A stretch of 64,000 nucleotides of DNA from Belliella filtrata (GTDB lineage Bacteria; Bacteroidota; Bacteroidia; Cytophagales; Cyclobacteriaceae). The notes beneath the pieces were generated by a model that searched no databases, was not told the DNA's origin, and was given only the letters and a program-made list of their open reading frames with translations. Below, one piece after another: positions 9,202 to 18,868 of this stretch. The position numbers were made by a program, and so were the translations under genes. Position 1 is the stretch's first letter. Each line of letters begins with the position of its first letter. The stretch is from contig NZ_JAKZGP010000016.1 in assembly GCF_022549775.1 (NCBI RefSeq), forward strand, positions 1 to 64,000. The letters run 5' to 3'.

Positions 9202-11658
9202 ATGAAAGATAGGCGAATAACTCAAGCATTAACATATTTTGAATCAAAAGGATGGACTGCATTTCCTTTTCAAGAAAGAACTTGGATAGACTACTTAGAC
9301 GGGCAATCAGGAATTCTCAACGCCCCTACAGGAAGTGGGAAAACATTTGCGCTATGGTTTGCTGTAATTCTTCAATACATAGAAGCTAATCAGGACACTT
9401 GGCAAAAGTCAAAGAAGAATGGCTTACAAGTGATTTGGATCACGCCACTTCGCGCATTGGCTCAAGACATTGCTGCTGCAATGCAAGAGTCCTGTACTGC
9501 TCTAGGCCTACCATGGACTGTGGGTATTCGAAACGGTGACACGAGTGCATCTCAAAAAGAATCTCAAAAAAGAAACCCACCAGAATGTCTCGTAACGACG
9601 CCAGAAACATTGCATATACTTTTAGCTCAAAAGGACAATTCAAAACTTTTTAAAAACCTTAAAGCTATCATCGTAGATGAATGGCATGAATTGCTAGGTA
9701 ACAAAAGAGGTGTTCAAATTCAGTTGGGGATTAGCTATATTCAAAGTAAACTTTCTCAAAAGCTTCAGGTTTGGGGGATTTCAGCTACAATTGGTAACCT
9801 AGAAGAGGCACACCGGGTACTTCTGGGGCATCAGAAACCCATACACATTGTAAAATCGGAAGTAGAGAAAAAATTACAAATACACACGGTGTATCCCGAG
9901 GAGCTTGAAAAGTATCCTTGGTCAGGGCATCTAGGAATACAACTTCTAGGAAAAGTAATAGACATCATAGAAGAAAAGCAATCAGTCTTGTTATTCACGA
10001 ATACCCGAGCACAAACAGAAATTTGGTATCAAAATATCATTGAAACCAGACCTGATTGGGCAGGGTACCTGGCTATTCACCATGGTTCACTCGATTTGAA
10101 GGTAAGGTCATGGGTTGAAGAGTCTTTGCACCTAGGAAAACTTAAGTTAGTTGTATGTACATCAAGTTTAGATCTGGGTGTGGACTTCAGGCCGGTGGAA
10201 GCGGTCATTCAAGTCGGAAGCCCTAAAGGAGTTGCAAGGTTTGTCCAACGTGCTGGCAGGTCTGGGCACCAACCCGGCAAACCATCTATCATATATTTTG
10301 TGCCTACCAACTCGCTAGAATTCTTGGAAGTAGCTGCATTAAGAGACGCAGTAAATGCTGGTGAAATGGAAAGTATCTATAGCCCCACACTTTCTTATGA
10401 TGTATTGATTCAATTTCTAATTACCCTAGCCGTAGGTGAGGGCTTCTTTGCTGATGAAGCATACATTGCCATTAAATCATGCTACAGTTATGCTGATTTA
10501 GATGAAGAAACATACGCATGGATATTGAGTTTCATTACCCAAGGAGGGAATAGTTTGCAGCGTTATGAAGAATTTTCAAAAGTAGAAATTCTTGAAAGTG
10601 GGCTATATAAAGTATTGTCCAGAAAGACAGCCATGAGGCATCGCTTATCCATGGGAACCATTGTATCTGACCCCATGATCAAAGTAAAGTTTAGAAATGG
10701 TTCATTTTTGGGAATGATTGAAGAGTATTTTCTTTCAAAATTAAAACCTGGCGGAAGATTCTTTTTCGCTGGTCGAAACTTAGAGTTTCTTAAGGTTCAT
10801 GACAATGCTGCATTGGTACAGCTATCTAAGAAGAAAAGTAACAATGTTCCAGCCTACATGGGAGGAAGAATTTCGCTGACCTCACAGCTTTCAAAAAAAA
10901 TTCGCGAAATACTAGAAGAGGCATCAAAGGCTAACTTCAAGACTTCTGAGGCACAATTCATCAAACCATTGCTTGAACTTCAGCAAAAGCTATCAATAAT
11001 ACCAAATCACCAAACATTTCTCATTGAGCAACATCACTCTAAGGAAGGGTATCACATTTTTTTCTTTGCATTTGAAGGAAGGTTGATTCATGAAATTTTA
11101 GGTGCTCTCCTCGCCTACCGCATTAGCCAAAGCATCCCTGTTACATTTAGTATAGCGATGAATGATTATGGCTTTGAATTATTGACAGACCAAAAGTTTG
11201 ACTTAGAGAGCTTTTTGGAAGAAGGTACTTTGTTCACACAAGAAGGTATTACTGATGATTTGATACATTGTATCAATGAAAGTGAAATGGCTAAGCGGAG
11301 GTTTAGAGACATAGCAACTATTTCAGGATTGGTTTTCCAAGGATTCCCAGGCAAGCCTGTTACCACCAAACACTTACAAGCCAATTCTGGAATTCTATAC
11401 GGCGTATTTGAATCCTATGATTCAGACAATCTACTTCTCAAGCAAGCTCACCGAGAGGTATTGGACAGCCAAATGGAGAAAGATAAGATTTTACAAGCGA
11501 TCAAAAAGATCAATCAGCAAAAAATCATCCTCAAATCCCCTACTCAATTTACACCATTTTCATTCCCAATCATGGTGGACAGGCTAAGAGCAACCTTGTC
11601 ATCGGAGTCTATAGAAGATCGTATTGTAAAAATGAAAGCTAGTTTGATTGAATATTGA
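9202..11658 (+). CDS. Lhr-like DEXH helicase (ligase-associated type)
   Basis: This 818-residue superfamily 2 helicase carries APTGSGKT (41-48), DEWH (159-162), SATIG (194-198), a second RecA domain with LLFTNTRAQTE and QRAGRSGHQPG, and a long C-terminal Lhr-core region. It fits the group called ligase-associated DNA damage response DEXH helicase, about 800 residues long. In many bacteria that gene sits with an ATP-dependent DNA ligase, an exonuclease and a phosphoesterase; none of those is adjacent here. The expected role is 3' to 5' unwinding of DNA or RNA-DNA hybrids during repair. The start ATG is chosen because the helicase core begins within 25 residues. Confidence 0.88.
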   Translation: MKDRRITQALTYFESKGWTAFPFQERTWIDYLDGQSGILNAPTGSGKTFALWFAVILQYIEANQDTWQKSKKNGLQVIWITPLRALAQDIAAAMQESCTALGLPWTVGIRNGDTSASQKESQKRNPPECLVTTPETLHILLAQKDNSKLFKNLKAIIVDEWHELLGNKRGVQIQLGISYIQSKLSQKLQVWGISATIGNLEEAHRVLLGHQKPIHIVKSEVEKKLQIHTVYPEELEKYPWSGHLGIQLLGKVIDIIEEKQSVLLFTNTRAQTEIWYQNIIETRPDWAGYLAIHHGSLDLKVRSWVEESLHLGKLKLVVCTSSLDLGVDFRPVEAVIQVGSPKGVARFVQRAGRSGHQPGKPSIIYFVPTNSLEFLEVAALRDAVNAGEMESIYSPTLSYDVLIQFLITLAVGEGFFADEAYIAIKSCYSYADLDEETYAWILSFITQGGNSLQRYEEFSKVEILESGLYKVLSRKTAMRHRLSMGTIVSDPMIKVKFRNGSFLGMIEEYFLSKLKPGGRFFFAGRNLEFLKVHDNAALVQLSKKKSNNVPAYMGGRISLTSQLSKKIREILEEASKANFKTSEAQFIKPLLELQQKLSIIPNHQTFLIEQHHSKEGYHIFFFAFEGRLIHEILGALLAYRISQSIPVTFSIAMNDYGFELLTDQKFDLESFLEEGTLFTQEGITDDLIHCINESEMAKRRFRDIATISGLVFQGFPGKPVTTKHLQANSGILYGVFESYDSDNLLLKQAHREVLDSQMEKDKILQAIKKINQQKIILKSPTQFTPFSFPIMVDRLRATLSSESIEDRIVKMKASLIEY

Positions 11659-11717
11659 TACAATATTTTTTTTACTGGTAACAAACAACTATTTTTCCAA
11701 CCTCAACGAGTAGGAAA

Positions 11718-13649
11718 ATGCTTCAATCTCTTAACCCAAAAGAAACCAAATTCTCAAAATTTTTCATCATAATTTCATTTCTTTTGTTGTCTGGTACACA
11801 ATCATCTAATGCTTTTCAACTTGAAGAGCATGAGGTAAAGGCAGACAGTTTATATAGGCTCTATAAGAACTCTAAATCAGAACTTAGGAAGTTAGATTTA
11901 CTTAGTGCTTTGGTTACAGAAATCCACTATTCTGATTCTGCATTGCAGTACTACCAAGAAGCAATCAAATTGGCAAGACAATACGACCGTAAAGAACTAC
12001 TGGCACAGAACCTCAATAGGTTAGGTGTATATTTCAGAAACATGAATCTTCAAGAAGAAGCATTGATTCTCTATGAGGAGGCATTAGAAGTGAGTAAATC
12101 ACTGAATACCCCTACCCAGATCGGACATTCTTTAAATAATATTGGTCAAATGTACTATCTCAAAGAGTTTTATGAAGAAGCTCTTGAGTATTATTTAGAG
12201 GCAGAAAAAGAGTTTTTGAAAGCTAATGATTTGAGTGGGCTCGGATATAATTATACTGGAATGAGCTTAGTTTTAAGCGAACTAGGTATGTTTCGAGAGG
12301 CCTTAGATAAAGTTGATAGGGCTATAGAAATTAGAGAAGGACTTGGGCTTTCTCGTCAAGTCATTGTTTCGAAGTTCAATAAGGCAGATATACTGATGTC
12401 TATAGGTATCTATGATGAAGCCGAGGAACATATTCAAAGACTATTTCAATATGGTTTAGAAAACGACAAGGTACGAGCCATACATGCATTGGAAAAACTC
12501 GTAGAACTGAAAATCAAAACTGGAAAGTTTGAGGATGCTATAAAGTATGCTGAAACAGCTGAAGTACTTCATAAGCAAAAGCCAAACTCTGAAGCCATGA
12601 TAGATATCTATCAGCAAATGAATCAGATGCATTTCACAAGAGGTGATACTACCCGATCAGCCAAATATCAATCCTTATTGCAAGCTGAAAGAAATATCAT
12701 CAAAAATGAGAGAACCAAAAATCATCTTGCAGGAATTACAATCAAGAATCAAAGAGAGGAAATAGCATTTTTGAATAGGCAACAACAGCTCATTGAAGAG
12801 AATGCTAGGATAAAAATATACCTATCCATAGTGCTTTTCATCATCATTCTTTTAGTAAGTATAGGGTTCTTTATCATTTTTAGAGCTTGGAAAAGAGAAA
12901 AAGTCAATTTGCATAATCTTTCTATTCATAAAGATCAAATTGAAGAACAGGCACATCAATTACAGAGATCGAATACAGAAAAAGATAAGATATTTTCTAT
13001 CATTGCACACGATCTCAGAAGTCCATTAAATTCTTTGACGGGTCTTCTTAACCTGGTTCAGGAGAAGAGCCTAACTAAGAAAGAGTTTACCAGCTATGTG
13101 GAGATGATTTCTAAAAACTTAGGGAACAACAACACCCTTTTGGAGAACCTACTTCTCTGGTCAAGAAGTCAAATGAAAAAATTGGAGCCAAAACCTACTT
13201 CATTCAACCTAAACGAACTGATTCAGAAAAACTTAGACTTACTCCCGTATAGTGGTTATTTTAAAGGTCAAGTTATAATAAACAGCGTAAATAGTGATTT
13301 TTTTGTTTTGGCAGATAAAAACATGATTGATATTGTGATCAGAAATTTATTGTCAAATGCGTTAAAGTTCACCAGATCTGAGGATCAAATTGTAGTGACA
13401 GCAACTAGTTGGTACAGCAAGGTTCGTGTGACAATAAGAGACAGTGGGACTGGTATCAAGCCTGAGGACATTGATAAACTATTCAAAGCTGATTTCTACT
13501 CCACTTTAGGTACAAACCAAGAAACAGGAACTGGTATTGGATTGATGCTATGCAAAGAAATCATAGAAATGCATCAGGGAAAAATCTGGGTAGAAAGTGA
13601 ATATGGACTGTGGTCAGATTTCTTTTTTGAAATTCCAAAGGCAAACTAA
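11718..13649 (+). CDS. TPR-containing sensor histidine kinase
   Basis: This 643-residue kinase has an N-terminal signal or anchor (12-27), tetratricopeptide repeats over about 60-325, a coiled segment, one membrane helix (about 367-389) and a cytoplasmic kinase core. His431 lies in IIAHDLRSPLN; the ATPase shows NLLSNALKFT, DSGTGIKPED and TGTGIGLMLCKEI. TPR-fused kinases of this form are typical of Bacteroidota, where the repeats are thought to sense a periplasmic partner. No response regulator gene is adjacent, so the output partner is unknown. Its 3' end overlaps the convergent trkH by 4 bp, with no terminator visible between them. Confidence 0.92.
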   Translation: MLQSLNPKETKFSKFFIIISFLLLSGTQSSNAFQLEEHEVKADSLYRLYKNSKSELRKLDLLSALVTEIHYSDSALQYYQEAIKLARQYDRKELLAQNLNRLGVYFRNMNLQEEALILYEEALEVSKSLNTPTQIGHSLNNIGQMYYLKEFYEEALEYYLEAEKEFLKANDLSGLGYNYTGMSLVLSELGMFREALDKVDRAIEIREGLGLSRQVIVSKFNKADILMSIGIYDEAEEHIQRLFQYGLENDKVRAIHALEKLVELKIKTGKFEDAIKYAETAEVLHKQKPNSEAMIDIYQQMNQMHFTRGDTTRSAKYQSLLQAERNIIKNERTKNHLAGITIKNQREEIAFLNRQQQLIEENARIKIYLSIVLFIIILLVSIGFFIIFRAWKREKVNLHNLSIHKDQIEEQAHQLQRSNTEKDKIFSIIAHDLRSPLNSLTGLLNLVQEKSLTKKEFTSYVEMISKNLGNNNTLLENLLLWSRSQMKKLEPKPTSFNLNELIQKNLDLLPYSGYFKGQVIINSVNSDFFVLADKNMIDIVIRNLLSNALKFTRSEDQIVVTATSWYSKVRVTIRDSGTGIKPEDIDKLFKADFYSTLGTNQETGTGIGLMLCKEIIEMHQGKIWVESEYGLWSDFFFEIPKAN

Positions 13650-15097
13650 TTTGCCCTCCAAAAGAAAGGTGTGAACACTATCAAAATGGTGAATAATTCC
13701 AGTCTACCCAAAAGCATCAAAAAGCTCAAAAACAGCTTAGCACCAGGTGAAAAGAAAGCAAAATTATCCATAGGTCCCACTTGACCTATTGCAGGGCCTA
13801 CATTTCCAAGACTAGTAGCCACTGCTCCAAACGCAGTGAGTATATCATAACCCATCAAAGCCATAATTACAGAGCTCAGCACAAATATCATTAAGTAAAT
13901 CAGCAGAAAATTCATGATGTGCGTGATGATTTTCCCTGTCACTCGATCACCATTAATCTTTAAAGGTACAATAGCCCTAGGGTGTACGATTCTTTTAAAT
14001 TCAAGCCAAGTGTTTTTCACAAAGGTCAAGTGTCTTACAAACTTAATCCCACCACTTGTTGAACCCGCAGAACCACCTAGAAACAACATCATAAAAAACA
14101 ATAAAGTAAGTCCTTGATGATAAGAGGTATAATCAGCTGTTACAAAACCAGTGGTCGTAATCAACGAAACTATCTGAAACAATCCATTTCTGAAAGAAAC
14201 TTCAAAACCTTCCCCACTGTAATAATAAATAGGCCAAACGAACAGCAAAGCTAAAAAGACAATTGCCATTGCATAAGATCGAAACTCATCTGATTTCCAT
14301 ACTTTACCAAACTTACCTCTAAGTCCGAAATAAATAATCGTGAAGTTGGTACCCGCCAAAAACATAAATACAATAGCTGTATATTGAATAAATGCAGAAT
14401 CATAAAATGCCATGCTGGCATTTTTGGTAGAAAATCCACCAGTAGCCATAGTAGTAAGGGCATGATTGATTGCGTCAAAAAAAGTCATTCCTCCTAAATA
14501 ATATAAAAAACAAACAAGTAAAGTGAGCCCAACATAGACTAACCAAAGTCTTTTGGCTGTCTCACGGATTCTTGGATGCAACTTATCAGAAGTAGGACCT
14601 GGTGACTCTGCGACAAAGAGCTCAATACCACCAATACCTAATAGTGGCAATATCGCCACTGTCAACACAATGATTCCTAGTCCTCCAATCCACTGTGTCA
14701 TACTTCTCCAAAACAAAATACCAGCTGGCATGGCTTCTATGTCATTGAGAATCGATGCGCCAGTAGTACTCAATCCAGATACGGTCTCGAATATAGCATC
14801 ATGAACTTCTGGTATGGTATTGCTAAAAATGTATGGTAACATCCCAAACAGAGACATCAAAATCCAACTCAGGGTTACAATCAAATAACCTTCTCGCTTT
14901 CTGATATGCTGATCTTGTTTTGATAGAGAAAAATAAAATGCCGCTCCAATGCTTAGGGTAACAAATGCTGAAGATAACAAGGCAATTTGATCATTGCTCT
15001 TATAGTACAGTGAAAATCCAACTCCTGGAAGCATGAGTAATCCTAAGAGCATGAGTAATGCTCCCATGATTTTTCCTATGGCTTTGTAATGGATCAT
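13646..15097 (-). CDS. trkH: TrkH-family potassium uptake channel subunit
   Basis: This 483-residue membrane protein has the four M1-P-M2 repeats of the TrkH/KtrB family. Filter-like segments are visible in SGLSTTGAS, TTMATGGFSTKN, SLITTTGFVTADY and TSLGNVGPAIG. It forms the K+ conducting subunit in the inner membrane and is gated by TrkA. It lies 3 bp after trkA on the same strand, so the two are translated from one message. The last residues (FTPFFWRAN) match the usual C-terminus of the family. Length is normal. Confidence 0.95.
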   Translation of the reverse strand: MIHYKAIGKIMGALLMLLGLLMLPGVGFSLYYKSNDQIALLSSAFVTLSIGAAFYFSLSKQDQHIRKREGYLIVTLSWILMSLFGMLPYIFSNTIPEVHDAIFETVSGLSTTGASILNDIEAMPAGILFWRSMTQWIGGLGIIVLTVAILPLLGIGGIELFVAESPGPTSDKLHPRIRETAKRLWLVYVGLTLLVCFLYYLGGMTFFDAINHALTTMATGGFSTKNASMAFYDSAFIQYTAIVFMFLAGTNFTIIYFGLRGKFGKVWKSDEFRSYAMAIVFLALLFVWPIYYYSGEGFEVSFRNGLFQIVSLITTTGFVTADYTSYHQGLTLLFFMMLFLGGSAGSTSGGIKFVRHLTFVKNTWLEFKRIVHPRAIVPLKINGDRVTGKIITHIMNFLLIYLMIFVLSSVIMALMGYDILTAFGAVATSLGNVGPAIGQVGPMDNFAFFSPGAKLFLSFLMLLGRLELFTILIVFTPFFWRAN

Positions 15098-15100
15098 GGT

Positions 15101-16447
15101 TTAATGAAATAATTTCTCTAATGGAGCCTTAGCACCTGGTAGTGCAAATACAATTACCTTATCTTCTAATTGAAGGGTGAAATCTCCATCTGGAATATAA
15201 ACTTCCTCTCCCCTTATAACCCCAGCTACTATAGCGCTTTCTGGAAAATGCAAGTCTTTAAGTGGCTTTCTTGTTACTCGGTTATTTTTGGTGATCACAT
15301 ATTGAATAAACTCAGCATCTACTCCTTGGATTCCTGAGACAACTTCTACATTTCCTTTTTTCAAAAACCTCGTTATCTGGTTAGCGGCTACCAGCTTCTT
15401 GTTGATCAAGGAATCAACACCGATACTATGTGAAATGTGAATATACTCTCTGGTATCAACGTGGGCAATGGCTTTGTATACACCATGATTTTTTGCTGAA
15501 AGTGAAGTGATAATATTAGTCTCAGAAGATTCCGTGACTGAAATAAACGCCTCCATTTCTTCTAAGCCCTCTTCAACCAATAGTTCAATATTTTTATAGT
15601 CACCATTGATAACCAAAGTTTTATCAAGTTTTTCGGACAACCATTTACAACGTTCTTTGTCTTTATGTATGAGCGTAACTCGATAGTCATTTTCTAGCTT
15701 CAGAGCAGTAGCATAAGCCATATCATCACCACCGATGATCATCACATTTTTTACAGTGACTTTCTTTTGACCAAGCAATTCTAAAATAGACTCTACAGCT
15801 TGTTTGTTTGAAATAAAAAAAACATGATCATTATTTCTAATGATTGTCTGACCGTGTGGAATGATCGTCATTTGACCTCTTACAATCGCAATAATCCTTA
15901 TATCTTTAAATTTTGGATTTTGCCTCATTTTTGAAATTTTCTTATTTACTAATGAGCTGTATTGGTCTAGGGTGATCCCGACTACACTTAACTTCCCTTC
16001 TTCAAATTCGAAAACATCAGTAAAAGTTGAGTTTTTTAACATCCTTTTGATTTCCCCACTGCAAAGCATGGTTGGTGAAATGATGTTGTCTATACCCATT
16101 TGTTGGAAATACTTCTCATGACCAGCTTGAAGGTAATCATGCGTACGCACTCTCGCTATGACCCTTTTGGCACCTAGTTGTTTTGCAAGGGCAGCTGTTA
16201 CAATGTTAGTTTTTTCGGATGTGGTGACTGCCATGAGCATGGCTGCATCTTTAACACCTGCATTTTTGAGTACTTCGAAAGATGTAGCATCCCCAACGAT
16301 TGTCAGCACATCAAGGTGTGAAGATACATTGTCAAGTACATCCTTGTCCGTATCTATCAATACGATGTCTTTATTGTCAAAACTCAATTGCTCGGCCAAA
16401 TGATATCCCATATCTCCTGCTCCTGCAATTACAATCTTCATTCCCAT
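15101..16447 (-). CDS. trkA: TrkA potassium channel regulatory subunit
   Basis: This 448-residue peripheral protein has two RCK units, each with a Rossmann NAD-binding domain and a TrkA-C domain. The first begins IVIAGAGDMGYHLAEQL with a full glycine motif. The second begins MIIGGDDMAYATALKL, where the motif is weakened (GGDDMA), as is common in the second half of TrkA. It binds nucleotide and gates TrkH. The start could also be the Met two codons later (16441). It is the first gene of the trkA-trkH operon. Confidence 0.95.
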   Translation of the reverse strand: MGMKIVIAGAGDMGYHLAEQLSFDNKDIVLIDTDKDVLDNVSSHLDVLTIVGDATSFEVLKNAGVKDAAMLMAVTTSEKTNIVTAALAKQLGAKRVIARVRTHDYLQAGHEKYFQQMGIDNIISPTMLCSGEIKRMLKNSTFTDVFEFEEGKLSVVGITLDQYSSLVNKKISKMRQNPKFKDIRIIAIVRGQMTIIPHGQTIIRNNDHVFFISNKQAVESILELLGQKKVTVKNVMIIGGDDMAYATALKLENDYRVTLIHKDKERCKWLSEKLDKTLVINGDYKNIELLVEEGLEEMEAFISVTESSETNIITSLSAKNHGVYKAIAHVDTREYIHISHSIGVDSLINKKLVAANQITRFLKKGNVEVVSGIQGVDAEFIQYVITKNNRVTRKPLKDLHFPESAIVAGVIRGEEVYIPDGDFTLQLEDKVIVFALPGAKAPLEKLFH

Positions 16448-16556
16448 AAGTGACGAAAACGCAAATGTTTAAGCAACAAAGGTAAGTACTTTATATCATA
16501 TTGGGTCCAGATATAGATAAAAAAACGAACGAAAAAGAAATTTTACGGCAATGAGT

Positions 16557-17273
16557 CTACAGAATATTTTGTAATTGAACTAAAATCAATCCTACACCAA
16601 TAGCGATACCAAAGCTTATCAAGGTACCTATCAGGATGTATTCTGTCAATTTTCTGTCTTTACTCTCTTTCAAATCTCCAAACCTGAACACTGACTTAGC
16701 TGCTAATAAGAACCCGACACCTTCCCATCTTCCTATTATTATAAAAGTAAGTACTAATAGCCTCTCTAAGATCCCAATATATTTGCCAGCATTTTTGAGT
16801 GAAGACTCATTACCTTCTTGCAAAGATTTCGCCCATTTGTGCATAAAAACCTGCATCATGATCCCAGTCACTAATGTCACTATCAAAATAGCCAACATAT
16901 AAATCCATACCATCGGATCTTGGAGTAGACTAATGAAATCTATGGCTGGTTGATAGATGATATACCATATTCCAAAGATGCTCGCAAGATGCAGTACTTG
17001 ATCCATGATAAACCAAGATGTCTTATTTTTTTTCTTTTGAGCATAGAGTTTCACCACATCAATAATCCCATGTAGCCCCATCAAGATCAATACCAGTGGC
17101 CATACTTCCCACTCCCACAAAAGCAACATGATCAAGCCACCATGAATCAGAATGTGCAAGTATAACTTGGGAGATTTGGCTTTTCGCTTTTCCTTTTCTT
17201 CTACCCAAGACCTTGGTTGAAAAGCGAAGTCACCTATAAAATGAGCCAAAAGAAGCTTGATGATAATGATCAT
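16557..17273 (-). CDS. DUF3307 membrane protein
   Basis: This 238-residue integral membrane protein has about six hydrophobic helices and the N-terminal pattern LLLAHFIGDFAFQPRSWVEEK followed by HILIHG, the conserved mark of DUF3307. Its ATG overlaps the satD stop by 4 bp (ATGA), which shows translational coupling. DUF3307 and SatD genes commonly occur as a pair, but the molecular function of the membrane partner is unknown. Conserved His and Asp residues in the first helices could bind a ligand or metal. Expression is likely controlled through the palindrome array in front of satD. Confidence 0.82.
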   Translation of the reverse strand: MIIIIKLLLAHFIGDFAFQPRSWVEEKEKRKAKSPKLYLHILIHGGLIMLLLWEWEVWPLVLILMGLHGIIDVVKLYAQKKKNKTSWFIMDQVLHLASIFGIWYIIYQPAIDFISLLQDPMVWIYMLAILIVTLVTGIMMQVFMHKWAKSLQEGNESSLKNAGKYIGILERLLVLTFIIIGRWEGVGFLLAAKSVFRFGDLKESKDRKLTEYILIGTLISFGIAIGVGLILVQLQNIL

Positions 17274-17914
17274 TGTAGAAGGTTCTTAATTTTTTTTCTA
17301 AAAATTCTCTCGACAGCTTTGATTTCATCAATATTTGCTCTGTTCCATCTTCCACTGACCGTGTTTTGCTTGATTCCTAGTAGTTTGCCGATTTCCTCTT
17401 GGGTCTTATGAGACCCCAAAAGCACATACTCTACGAGTTCAGCTGATGAAATAGTCCACTTATCCATAAAAAGCCCAGCAAGCTTGAGGTAGAGGTTTAT
17501 TTCTTCATCAAATACCTCCCATGGAGTTTTAATTCCCAATTTGACATTTTCTTTCTTCAGTAGATCAAATTTTTCCGCTGAATTTATAAATGCTGGTCCA
17601 TTACTCTCCGATATTGACTTTGCAGCGTACGTCTTCTCTCCTATTCCAATAGCAATACGTATATCGATACTACTTTGTAGTTTGCTCCTTTCTCCTGGTG
17701 CTACTTTCTTGATCAATGCTTTGATTTGAAAGGCTTTCAATAGTGCTTCTTCAGGGTTTGCTATCTCTATTTGTATGGAGTCTCCCCAGTCCACTTTCCA
17801 GGTTTTTGGTGATTTCCCCCATGTGGCTAATAGCTGCTTGAGTGGGCGAATCCATTTATCTTGGTCATCCAAAGTTCTAGAAGAGACGATATCTGCTCTT
17901 ATTATTGCTATCAT
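17270..17914 (-). CDS. SatD-family protein with C-terminal helix-turn-helix
   Basis: This 214-residue protein begins MIAIIRADIVSSRTLDDQDK, typical of the SatD family. The N-terminal part (about 1-145) resembles nucleotide-cyclase-like folds by pattern; the C-terminal part (about 150-205) is a helix-turn-helix with TQEEIGKLLGIKQNTVSGRW, resembling sigma region 4 type DNA readers. The family is poorly characterised. It is the first gene of a two-gene operon with DUF3307. Four phased palindromes end 9 bases before its start codon, so the protein may bind its own promoter; that is inference. Confidence 0.85.
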   Translation of the reverse strand: MIAIIRADIVSSRTLDDQDKWIRPLKQLLATWGKSPKTWKVDWGDSIQIEIANPEEALLKAFQIKALIKKVAPGERSKLQSSIDIRIAIGIGEKTYAAKSISESNGPAFINSAEKFDLLKKENVKLGIKTPWEVFDEEINLYLKLAGLFMDKWTISSAELVEYVLLGSHKTQEEIGKLLGIKQNTVSGRWNRANIDEIKAVERIFRKKIKNLLQ

Positions 17915-17922
17915 TCTACAAT

Positions 17923-18026
17923 TATCGTTGAAATATACGATAATTCAAAATATCTTAGGATCCTAGGATATTATAAATTATCGCTTAATCTAGCGATATC
18001 AATAATTATCGTAGGATTATAGGATA
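17923..18026. repeat. Array of four 20-bp palindromes with a 28-bp period
   Basis: Four 20-bp units each begin TATC and end GATA: TATCGTTGAAATATACGATA (17923-17942), TATCTTAGGATCCTAGGATA (17951-17970), TATCGCTTAATCTAGCGATA (17979-17998) and TATCGTAGGATTATAGGATA (18007-18026). Exactly 8 A/T-rich bases separate neighbours, so the period is 28 bp throughout. The arms are conserved and the middles differ, as expected for multiple operators of one dimeric regulator. The array fills the gap between satD and the TPR gene and must contain or overlap the satD promoter. A further half-site TATCCTA lies at 18051-18057 across the TPR stop codon. Confidence 0.85.
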
Positions 18027-18054
18027 TTTAACAATATATATGTGATAGATTATC

Positions 18055-18726
18055 CTAGTCAATAGTTTTACAATAGAGATCAACATATTTTTTTGCCGCA
18101 TCAGCACCAAACTTGAGCGCATTTGTCCAATCTTCACAAGCCAAGGCTTTTTGCTTGACCTGATAATAACTCGTACCCCTATTGGTCAGAATGTCTCCAT
18201 TATCAGGGCTTAATTCGAGTGCATAAGAATAATCCTTGATAGCCTTTTCATATTGTGCCGTTTTCAAATGGCAATTTCCTCGGTTGAAATGGTATCCCCA
18301 CACTATAGGATAATCTTCTCCATTGATTTTACTGAATGCTATGGCATCCGAATAAGCGTCTATGGCATCATTGAATCTACGGGCTGACTGATACACATTG
18401 CCTAAATAGTATGCTAATTCATCATCATCTTCAAAAATTGTTAAACCTTGTTTCAGTACTTCTATTAGTTTGCTACTATCATGCTGGGTGCCATAGATAG
18501 CTTTGTAGTATTCAATATATGCTGGATGAAACGTAGGATCATTTTTAAAAATACTTTCTAAAACTTTTGCTGCTTGCTCATAATTTCCATTCTCCATCAT
18601 ATCATTGGCAGTGTTGGTGATCACTATGGAATTGTTCCGCTCATCTACATCTACTTCGTACATCTCTTGAGCAAAAGAGACAGACACATGAAAGAGTGAT
18701 AGTATGAAAATGGATAAATATCTCAT
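18055..18726 (-). CDS. Exported TPR-repeat protein
   Basis: The ATG at 18726 gives 223 residues beginning with a signal peptide MRYLSIFILSLFHVSVSFAQ; the frame extends five codons further upstream without benefit. Tetratricopeptide repeats occupy about 40-215, with clear units such as NRGNCHLKTAQYEKAIKDYS and the next one starting NRGTSYYQVKQ. It is probably periplasmic and serves as a protein-protein scaffold; a specific partner cannot be named. It is transcribed toward the satD operon, with the palindrome array between the two. The array might therefore also influence read-through from this gene. Confidence 0.82.
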   Translation of the reverse strand: MRYLSIFILSLFHVSVSFAQEMYEVDVDERNNSIVITNTANDMMENGNYEQAAKVLESIFKNDPTFHPAYIEYYKAIYGTQHDSSKLIEVLKQGLTIFEDDDELAYYLGNVYQSARRFNDAIDAYSDAIAFSKINGEDYPIVWGYHFNRGNCHLKTAQYEKAIKDYSYALELSPDNGDILTNRGTSYYQVKQKALACEDWTNALKFGADAAKKYVDLYCKTID

Positions 18727-18868
18727 AATACAAGTATTCATTATAGTTGTGAGTAAATAGAAAGATCTAAAAGAAACATAAAGTTCAAGATATCAAAAAA
18801 ATAACGAATCTGTGGCAGATTAGTTATAAACCTAAACGCCAATCAACAAAACACTATCCAAAGAAATA

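Noticed and set aside
17923-18026. CRISPR-like array (four units with regular 28-bp period)
   Set aside because: The units are palindromes with diverged centres and only 8-bp gaps, no conserved repeat plus unique spacers of 25-40 bp, and no cas genes nearby. An operator array fits better.
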